Positions 44,585 to 49,979 of a stretch of 49,979 bases of DNA are shown here, one piece after another. The DNA comes from Vibrio caribbeanicus ATCC BAA-2122 (GTDB taxonomy: Bacteria > Pseudomonadota > Gammaproteobacteria > Enterobacterales > Vibrionaceae), in assembly GCF_000165125.1 (NCBI RefSeq), contig NZ_AEIU01000076.1:1-49979 (forward strand), written 5' to 3'. The translations under genes were made by a program, and so were the position numbers. The notes below the pieces were generated by a model, which was not told the DNA's origin, made no database searches, and saw only the letters and a program-made list of their open reading frames with translations. The stretch's first letter is position 1, and each line of letters begins with the position of its first letter.

Positions 44585-44612
44585 AAGCCTTACTCTATTT
44601 GGGTAAGGCTCT
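44585..44612 (+). terminator. Terminator of metG
   Basis: Stem AGCCTTAC / GTAAGGCT around a ~9-base loop, followed by CTTT. Confidence 0.75.
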
Positions 44613-44726
44613 TTCCCATTCGATCGTAAAGAATAAAAAGTAGTCATGGGATCCATTACAGGTCCTGTAAATCAATCCACATAAAACATCGATTATTTAT
44701 GGTCACTATTTCTATAAACTGGTGTA

Positions 44727-44988
44727 TACCCAAGTAACCTCAAGATGCTAGATTCAGCGAGAATGACTTGCTTTACAGGCAATGCAACGATTTGAAAATC
44801 TAGTCATCTCAATTGAAAATCGGTAACGACGTATGTAAAGCAAGACAACTCGCCCTTTGGGAGCGTGCCACAGCACCGATTTCATCGTCAAATAACTTGG
44901 TAAGAGTCGACTATTTCGCTGCGTTATTTTCCTTGAACTCAACACAGTGGCATCGCTCTGAATACTGCATTTTGAAGTCACTTGGGTA
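44727..44988 (-). mobile_element. 262-bp MITE-like element, copy C
   Basis: Exactly 262 bp, opposite in orientation to copies A and B: begins TACCCAAGTAACCTCAAGAT, ends TTTTGAAGTCACTTGGGTA, with TA on both sides (44725-44726 and 44989-44990). It lies 127 bases upstream of the first ToxR-like gene. Its internal open frame (MKIGNDVCKARQLAL, plus strand) is open to the end of the element, as in copies A and B. Confidence 0.9.
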
Positions 44989-45115
44989 TACTAACACTAC
45001 TACTTAAGCACCAGATTAGATTCAAATTTATTATTTAAAACGAATTAAAGATACTGTAAAAAATCAACTATACTTCTAAACTTCAATTACAAGCACTTTA
45101 CTCCTTAAGGTCTCT

Positions 45116-45820
45116 ATGCACCCGGATAATATCATCCACCTTTGTGGCGATATCAGTATCGACAAAAGACAAATGTCGATTCTGGTAGATGGCAATTCTT
45201 ACAGGATGAATTACAATGAGTTTCATATACTTTCTTATCTCGCAGAGAATAGCAACAAAATCATCTCCAAAGACGTTTTACTCTCTGTTGGGTGGCCTGA
45301 CAACGTAGTAACAGATGCTTCACTGCACAGAGCTATTTTTAGTCTAAGAGCAGTTTTGTCACTATCAAATGTTGAAATAAAAACGATTTCCGGACGAGGA
45401 TATATTCTGGTCATAGATGATGACCACACAAGAGATAAAAGAGAAGAAGGTTCAGAAAAACACAGTATTACATGCAAAAAATCCCCCATTAAGAACAATA
45501 TAATTATTATTTCAATATTATTTTTTTCAATTTCAATAATTAATATTGTTAATAAATTAAAAAGTAAATCAGATTTTATTGATAATAATTTTACTGTTTT
45601 AGAAATAAAAGATAGCACTATCCTAAAAAATAAAAATATATCATTACCTGAAGAGTTCTTATCAAAAGTTAAATCTAACCCTAGACATCTGTTTTACTTT
45701 TTTAATAAGAATAAATATTTTTACGAAATATCCACTTTTGATCCCAAAACAAACCAAAGTCAGAACTATTTTATAGAAAAAGAAAATTGGAAAAATTTTA
45801 TTAATAGTTGGAGGGGATAA
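45116..45820 (+). CDS. ToxR-like membrane-bound winged-helix regulator, pair 1
   Basis: A 234-aa protein with three parts. Residues ~1-100 are a cytoplasmic OmpR/ToxR-type winged helix: YNEFHILSYLAENSNKII, GWPDNVVTDASLHRAIFSLR (recognition helix) and IKTISGRGYIL (wing). Residues ~128-146 form one TM (IIIISILFFSISIINIV). The periplasmic tail is ~88 aa. This is the build of ToxR, TcpP, CadC and VtrA: a one-component regulator that binds DNA from the inner membrane. A partner gene follows at once (ToxS/VtrC-like). It is AT-rich and unlike its neighbours in base use. About 40% similar by eye to the second regulator. Ligand and targets are unknown. AAGG precedes the ATG. Confidence 0.88.
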   Translation: MHPDNIIHLCGDISIDKRQMSILVDGNSYRMNYNEFHILSYLAENSNKIISKDVLLSVGWPDNVVTDASLHRAIFSLRAVLSLSNVEIKTISGRGYILVIDDDHTRDKREEGSEKHSITCKKSPIKNNIIIISILFFSISIINIVNKLKSKSDFIDNNFTVLEIKDSTILKNKNISLPEEFLSKVKSNPRHLFYFFNKNKYFYEISTFDPKTNQSQNYFIEKENWKNFINSWRG

Positions 45821-45822
45821 AA

Positions 45823-46290
45823 TTGATAAAATATTATTTTCTTCTTTTTATTTCATTTGTATTTTTAATTTTTTCTTTTATTTTTGAAAGAGAAACCTTT
45901 GATAAATCAGAAATACTCAACAGCAACATTGTGATCAACCCGTATAAGAAACATCCGTGGAAGGAACAAATAAATATTCTTATTAGCAAAGATGGCCATT
46001 ACCATACAACACTAACTCTTAAAGAAGAAGAAGAAAACAGTATAAATGTGTTTTCACTTTTTGGAATACTATCACGAGAGAGAGAAAACAGCTTCAAGAT
46101 AAAGTCAACAACAAAATCAATGTACAATAAATCAGAATTTAATTTAAACTCAGAAATTATTAATGAATTATATGATCTAAACAATTTCACTATTATAGAT
46201 TATTTTGATGTTATATACAGAGATAAAAGAAAAATAATTATTGAAAGGAAGCATGGTAATATAAATAGCCTAATGCTGACGCGAGAATAA
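45823..46290 (+). CDS. ToxS/VtrC-like small membrane partner, pair 1
   Basis: 155 aa when started at TTG 45823. GGAGGGG six bases upstream is an ideal ribosome site, and the regulator's stop codon lies between it and the TTG; no ATG or GTG fits. An N-terminal TM (YYFLLFISFVFLIFSFIF) is followed by a ~130-aa periplasmic domain rich in beta strands, with VINPYKKHPWKEQINILISK and SKDGHYHTTLTLKEEEE. Size, order and topology match ToxS, VtrC and FidL-like proteins, which pair with the regulator's periplasmic part and, for VtrC, form a barrel that binds bile salts. Homologous to the second partner gene. Confidence 0.82.
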   Translation: MIKYYFLLFISFVFLIFSFIFERETFDKSEILNSNIVINPYKKHPWKEQINILISKDGHYHTTLTLKEEEENSINVFSLFGILSRERENSFKIKSTTKSMYNKSEFNLNSEIINELYDLNNFTIIDYFDVIYRDKRKIIIERKHGNINSLMLTRE

Positions 46291-46314
46291 AATTAATCAG
46301 GAGTGAGTATTATA

Positions 46315-47043
46315 ATGACAATAACAAATAATGGAGTATACGAGTTCAATGATGTGATCATTGATACTAAAAACATGTCCATTATTCATAAAGAAGAAAC
46401 TACCTCTCTAAGTTATAGCGACTTTTTAGTCTTCATTTACTTAGTAGAAAATAATAACAAAGTAGCAGAAAAGAGCACACTAATGTCTGAAGGCTGGCCT
46501 GGTAATATTGTCACGGAGTCTTCATTGCACAAGTCTATATATAACTTAAGATACGCATTAAGAAATACAGAGTGTATAGAAATCAAGACTATTCCAGGAA
46601 AAGGTTATTACCTATCATGTGAAAAAACTGACATCATATTATTAGATAATTACAGAAACACTGTAACAAACAACCATGATGATAAAGTAGTATTTTATTT
46701 TGGTAGAATTATTAGAAAAACCTCTTTAATGTTATCTTTAATAATGATCTTATCTTCTTTTATACTACTTTATATTACCTTCAATAAAAATGAAATATAC
46801 AAAGATGAAAGATTCGAATTAATAAAATTTAATGGTAGTGAAGTTTTAAAGTTAAAAGAAACAGAAATACCTATAGAACTTAAAGAAATCTTAGAGCCTA
46901 ACTACTGGTATTTTTACGCTTACTATAATCAAACACACCAAATCTCTGTTTATGATCAGAAAAAAAACTCAACAAAAAATTACTTTATTACAGATAAAGA
47001 TTGGAAGGACTTCACTAAGAAATGGAGCACTAGAAATGATTAG
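46315..47043 (+). CDS. ToxR-like membrane-bound winged-helix regulator, pair 2
   Basis: 242 aa from ATG 46315 (CAGGAG upstream; a GTG four codons earlier sits on the ribosome site). Winged helix at ~1-100 (YSDFLVFIYLVENNNKVA, GWPGNIVTESSLHKSIYNLR, IKTIPGKGYYLS), TM at ~136-155 (TSLMLSLIMILSSFILLYIT) and a periplasmic tail of ~87 aa. The tail end KNYFITDKDWKDFTKKW closely matches QNYFIEKENWKNFINSW in pair 1, so the pairs arose by tandem duplication. The recognition helix differs at several places, so the DNA targets may differ. It starts 25 bases after the first partner gene. AT-rich. Confidence 0.88.
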   Translation: MTITNNGVYEFNDVIIDTKNMSIIHKEETTSLSYSDFLVFIYLVENNNKVAEKSTLMSEGWPGNIVTESSLHKSIYNLRYALRNTECIEIKTIPGKGYYLSCEKTDIILLDNYRNTVTNNHDDKVVFYFGRIIRKTSLMLSLIMILSSFILLYITFNKNEIYKDERFELIKFNGSEVLKLKETEIPIELKEILEPNYWYFYAYYNQTHQISVYDQKKNSTKNYFITDKDWKDFTKKWSTRND

Positions 47044-47500
47044 GGACTTTTATCTACTATTTTTTTCATCTTTGTTACTAATTTTTTCTGTTTTTTCTTA
47101 CTACAGGTATGATGTAAAATCAACGGAATTAGAAGGCAATATTATTTATAATCCATTTCAGAAAAACGAATGGAAGGAGAGAATAAACACATTTTTAAGT
47201 TATGATGGAAGCTATTTTTCCACTATAATTATTAAAGATGAATTTGGACGTTCTCATATATTCTCCTCTAATGGTGATATAGAAAAAACCAAAGATAACA
47301 CGTTTGAAATAACATCAAAAAATAAAATGTTAAGTAAAAACAATATAAAAATGAAAGGTTCAGAAGCCTATACAAACCTCAGCAAGATTGATGGTTATAA
47401 AATTGTCGATTCATTTAATATCATTTATAAAGACAATAGAAAAAGAATATTGGAGAGGCCAAACAGGGATATCAAATTTATTCTACTAAAAAATAAGTAA
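47036..47500 (+). CDS. ToxS/VtrC-like small membrane partner, pair 2
   Basis: 154 aa from ATG 47036; its first eight bases overlap the end of the regulator gene, so translation is coupled. N-terminal TM (FYLLFFSSLLLIFSVFSYY) and a periplasmic domain that starts LEGNIIYNPFQKNEWKERIN and ends YKDNRKRILERPNRDIK. It mirrors the pair 1 partner (NIVINPYKKHPWKEQIN, YRDKRKIIIERKHGNIN). I infer a heterodimer with its regulator, as for ToxRS or VtrAC. No terminator is seen until the shared hairpin at 47637. Confidence 0.82.
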   Translation: MIRDFYLLFFSSLLLIFSVFSYYRYDVKSTELEGNIIYNPFQKNEWKERINTFLSYDGSYFSTIIIKDEFGRSHIFSSNGDIEKTKDNTFEITSKNKMLSKNNIKMKGSEAYTNLSKIDGYKIVDSFNIIYKDNRKRILERPNRDIKFILLKNK

Positions 47501-47523
47501 GCTTATTTTCAGATAGAGCTACA

Positions 47524-47606
47524 TACTTGATCACTTCAAGATGCGAGGCTTGGCGAGAATAAACTGCTTTACGGACACAATAAGGATTTGAAAAAACTTA
47601 ATCATC
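47524..47606 (-). repeat. Decayed partial copy of the 262-bp element
   Basis: TACTTGATCACTTCAAGATG, then GGCGAGAATAAACTGCTTTA and GGATTTGAAAAAACTTAATC follow the first ~80 bases of copy C, in the same orientation and with many changes. It sits on the far side of the regulator locus, so copies of the family in direct orientation flank the locus. Confidence 0.65.
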
Positions 47607-47636
47607 GCTCATTGCAAAGCCGAAAAACTTTTAAAG

Positions 47637-47667
47637 ACACCCAAGCGTCTTTTCATCGCTTGGGTGT
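47637..47667 (-). terminator. Terminator of udp (and perhaps of the regulator operon)
   Basis: Perfect 11-bp stem ACACCCAAGCG / CGCTTGGGTGT with a 9-base loop; on the minus strand it is followed by CTTTAAAAGTTTTT. It lies between convergent transcripts. Confidence 0.82.
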
Positions 47668-47684
47668 ATGTAGAATACTTCAAT

Positions 47685-48443
47685 CTACAGCATCTTTCGA
47701 GCCGCTTCCACCACAACTTTTATCGAGCGGGCTTCAGTTTCTCGTAACGTTTCATGATCGGGGATCTCTTGTTGCGCACGATTAATGATTACCCCTGCAA
47801 CACAACCCGCTTTCAGCCCTGAGCTTGCACACATAGTTAGAAGAGTAGCCGATTCCATTTCAAAGTTGAGTACTCCCATGCTTTGCCACTCTTGCATTGA
47901 ACCTTGGAAACGTTTTACTACTCGGCCTGAGAAGGTATCATAGCGTTCTTGACCGGGATAAAATGTGTCACTCGACGCCGTTACCCCCATATGGACGGTC
48001 GCTCCAGCCTCTTCAACAGCCGCTTTCATTGCAGTTGCAACATCGAAATCTGCAACAGCAGGAAACTCCATTGGTGCAAAATGGAGGCTTGCTCCGTCAA
48101 GGCGTACTGAGCCAGTCGAAACAATCATATCACCGACATTAACATGTGGTTGAATTGCACCTGTAGTTCCAACACGCAAAAATGTACGAATTCCTAATTG
48201 TGCCAGCTCTTCCACGGCAATAGAGGTAGAAGGACCTCCGATACCAGTAGAACAAACAATCACAGACTCCCCGTTTAACTCAGCACGATAAATAGTGTAT
48301 TCCCTATGCTGTGCAAGAAATACCGGATTGTCCATCTCCTCGGCAATTTTAGCTACACGTGCAGGGTCACCAGGAATTATTGCTAAGCTAGCACCAGCCA
48401 GATCAGATTTAGTCACACCAAGGTGAAAGACAGCTTGAGACAT
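47685..48443 (-). CDS. udp: Uridine phosphorylase
   Basis: A 252-aa cytosolic enzyme of the PNP/UDP family. [19 protein letters not shown] (phosphate site Gly-Asp), [38 protein letters not shown] and [16 protein letters not shown] (ribose/uridine site) are conserved. It splits uridine with phosphate to uracil and ribose-1-phosphate. A strong GGAGTAA lies before the ATG. In the same salvage path as udk. A CRP-like half-site lies about 110 bases upstream. Confidence 0.97.
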   Translation of the reverse strand: MSQAVFHLGVTKSDLAGASLAIIPGDPARVAKIAEEMDNPVFLAQHREYTIYRAELNGESVIVCSTGIGGPSTSIAVEELAQLGIRTFLRVGTTGAIQPHVNVGDMIVSTGSVRLDGASLHFAPMEFPAVADFDVATAMKAAVEEAGATVHMGVTASSDTFYPGQERYDTFSGRVVKRFQGSMQEWQSMGVLNFEMESATLLTMCASSGLKAGCVAGVIINRAQQEIPDHETLRETEARSIKVVVEAARKML

Positions 48444-48546
48444 GAGTTACTCCTTGTCATTCGCCCCCGAACTCCTTAATTGCCGGGGACCATCTATTTA
48501 AAGAATTTGATACGGCGTTACTCTAACTAAAGTCGGGGAAAAAAAT

Positions 48547-48562
48547 TCCGACTTAGATCACA
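48547..48562 (-). promoter_or_regulatory. Possible CRP site upstream of udp
   Basis: On the minus strand TGTGATCTAAGTCGGA has a perfect left half (TGTGA) and a poor right half. In E. coli udp is under CRP/CytR control, which makes the site plausible, but the match is only partial. Confidence 0.3.
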
Positions 48563-48663
48563 CTAAATGAAAAGCATCTTGTTGCACTTGCAAACCAAAG
48601 CGATCTTTGTCACAAAAAACGTCAAAAACAAACATTATGTTACATATAATTATGAATTACTAT

Positions 48664-49979
48664 TTAGGAAGAAGCGTGCTTGTCAATAGGTTTAAATTTA
48701 AGTAATCGCAATGCATTCAGCGTAACAATCGCTGTTGCACCACTATCGGCCAATACTGCAACCCATAAACCAGTAATTCCCATTAGACTAGTAACTAAAA
48801 AGACGCCTTTTAATCCCAAAGCTAAAAATACATTCTGACGAATATTATTGAGTGTCGCTCGAGAAAGCTCAATCATGCCACTCAACTCAGTGAGTCGATT
48901 ATGCGTAATGGCGGCATCAGCAGTCTCAAGAGCGACATCCGTTCCTCCTCCCATTGCAATGCCAATACTTGATGCTTTCATTGCAGGTGCATCATTAATA
49001 CCATCTCCAACCATTGCAACACGGCTAACTTGAGCAAGTCGTTCAACGTGACTGACTTTATCTTCGGGAAGTAAACTAGCTTCAAAATCTAATCCAAGTT
49101 TTTGACTGATTTGCGAAGCCGCTCTGGGATTATCACCGGTTAACATTATGGGACGAATACCCAATGCTCTTAACGATTTAATTGCATTGATCGCGTCGTC
49201 TCTTAGCTGGTCTTGTAATGCGATAAGACCAATGTATTTGCCTTCTCCTTGTGTAACAACTACAACCGTTTTACCCTCAGATTCGAGCAATTCAATCTCA
49301 TTATCTATATTTTTTGGCAGTGCTAGTGTTATTTTACTCGGTGCACTAACTTGATAACTTTCACCCCGAATGACTCCTCTCACCCCGACACCAACTAACG
49401 CTTGCCTATCTTCAGCCTCCGAGATGTCCAATTGCATATCTTTGGCATGATTAACTATTGATATAGCGATAGGGTGGCTAGAGCCAAGCTCTATCATGGC
49501 CACTTTTTCTACCAGTTCTTTCTTGCTCATACCTTCAATGGTAATAATATCTGTCACCAAGGGCTTGCCAATGGTTAATGTGCCCGTTTTATCGAAGGCA
49601 ATCGTTTCAATTCCACCTAGTAACTCAAGTGCAGCACCTCCCTTAACTAATGCACCACGTCGAGCTGCAGCAGCCAGACCCGATGTAATTGCGGCTGGAG
49701 TAGAGATAACAAGCGCACATGGACAGGCGATAAGCAATAACGCTAATCCTCGATATAGCCAAGTATCCCATGATTGCGCAAAAAGTAGTGGGGGGACAGT
49801 AATGACACCCAATGCAACAATCATCATGAGAGGCGTATACCAGCGACTAAACTTATCTAAAAAACGCTCAAGGGGCGCTTTTCTCGATTCTGCTTCTTCA
49901 ATCATATGAAGAATTCTATCAATGGTATTTTCACCTTGTTTAGAAGTTATAGTCAGAGATACCACTCGATCAACCACAA
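48664..49979 (-). CDS. zntA: Zn/Cd/Pb-exporting P-type ATPase, 5' part outside the window
   Basis: The last ~438 residues of a P1B-ATPase; the gene runs off the right edge. It has the CPCALVISTPAAITSG metal-site helix (CPC), the phosphorylated Asp in AFDKTGTLTIGKPLV, HPIAISIVNHA (HP motif), LTGDNPRAASQIS and MVGDGINDAPAMK. It exports Zn2+, Cd2+ and Pb2+ from the cytosol. The missing N-terminus should hold the metal-binding domain and the first TM helices. It lies upstream of udp on the same strand, as I recall for V. cholerae. Confidence 0.95.
   Translation of the reverse strand, partial: VVDRVVSLTITSKQGENTIDRILHMIEEAESRKAPLERFLDKFSRWYTPLMMIVALGVITVPPLLFAQSWDTWLYRGLALLLIACPCALVISTPAAITSGLAAAARRGALVKGGAALELLGGIETIAFDKTGTLTIGKPLVTDIITIEGMSKKELVEKVAMIELGSSHPIAISIVNHAKDMQLDISEAEDRQALVGVGVRGVIRGESYQVSAPSKITLALPKNIDNEIELLESEGKTVVVVTQGEGKYIGLIALQDQLRDDAINAIKSLRALGIRPIMLTGDNPRAASQISQKLGLDFEASLLPEDKVSHVERLAQVSRVAMVGDGINDAPAMKASSIGIAMGGGTDVALETADAAITHNRLTELSGMIELSRATLNNIRQNVFLALGLKGVFLVTSLMGITGLWVAVLADSGATAIVTLNALRLLKFKPIDKHASS

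Larger units (their letters stand above)
44574..45115. other. Intergenic region with terminator, repeat copy C and ToxR-like promoter
   Basis: About 540 bases between metG and the first regulator gene. It holds the metG terminator and copy C of the 262-bp element. The promoter of the regulator operon must lie in the last ~125 bases (or inside the element). Confidence 0.75.

Noticed and set aside
47637-47667. Perfect inverted repeat ACACCCAAGCG as another repeat-element end pair
   Set aside because: It shares CCCAAG with the element ends, but the 11-bp stem, 9-base loop and T-rich tail toward the udp side fit a terminator, and no TA flanks or further end sequence match.

Overview
The window reads as chromosomal DNA of a marine Vibrio (Vibrionaceae). 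Pointers are the order zntA - udp - metG - apbC - udk - asmA, the neighbourhood topB - grxD - sodB - VC2046-family gene, a large secreted GH18 chitinase, a CARB-type class A beta-lactamase, a VF530-family protein and a DUF3080 lipoprotein. I cannot name the species from the sequence alone. The window looks like two conserved chromosomal blocks (about 28-36.8 kb and 38-50 kb) joined to accessory DNA (about 0-28 kb, plus insertions at 36.9-38.0 and 44.6-47.6 kb).

Layout. 0-4.6 kb: a broken tautomerase gene, a small secreted protein, a bufferin-type copper-peptide operon (bufA-bufB-bufC, minus strand), VF530 and a GNAT acetyltransferase. 4.6-8 kb: a TPR protein, a DUF1826 gene with a perfect Zur-like palindrome, and a divergent ampR / CARB beta-lactamase pair. 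8-13.2 kb: a lipoprotein di-haem peroxidase (MauG/CcpA type) behind a near-perfect Fur box, a secreted NTF2-like protein, a cytochrome P450 and a VOC protein. 13.4-17.7 kb: an outer-membrane barrel, an orphan contractile tail tube + sheath pair, a periplasmic amino-acid-binding protein gene split by a 262-bp repeat element, and a YagU-like membrane protein. 18.2-26.4 kb: chitinase, an unknown secreted protein and a 1128-aa tricorn-like S41 protease. 26.5-30 kb: Nudix + histone-deacetylase-like operon, an SDR, a DUF3080 lipoprotein. 30-36.8 kb: topB, grxD, sodB, DsbA-like isomerase, VC2046 family, a degenerate SDR, a low-molecular-weight tyrosine phosphatase and cobO. 36.9-38 kb: a trypsin-like gene with an in-frame stop, next to a second 262-bp element. 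38-44.6 kb: asmA, udk, apbC, metG. 44.6-47.7 kb: a third 262-bp element and a very AT-rich insertion carrying two tandem ToxR/ToxS-like (VtrA/VtrC-like) membrane regulator pairs. 47.7 kb to the end: udp and the 3' part of zntA.

Most notable: (1) the duplicated ToxRS/VtrAC-like locus, with repeat-element copies in the same orientation on both sides and inserted between core genes; (2) a MITE-like family with three full copies of exactly 262 bp, TA-flanked, with ~30-bp imperfect terminal inverted repeats, plus short or decayed derivatives; one copy splits a gene so cleanly that the uninterrupted frame can be rebuilt; (3) an isolated contractile tube/sheath pair with no baseplate, spike or ATPase; (4) an iron-regulated-looking lipoprotein peroxidase with EF-hand and DUF1566-like N-terminal parts; (5) a six-cysteine bufferin precursor with a repeated SCKGQxxC motif. 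No tRNA, rRNA or CRISPR array was seen. Gene names and family calls come from motif recognition by eye, with no database search.
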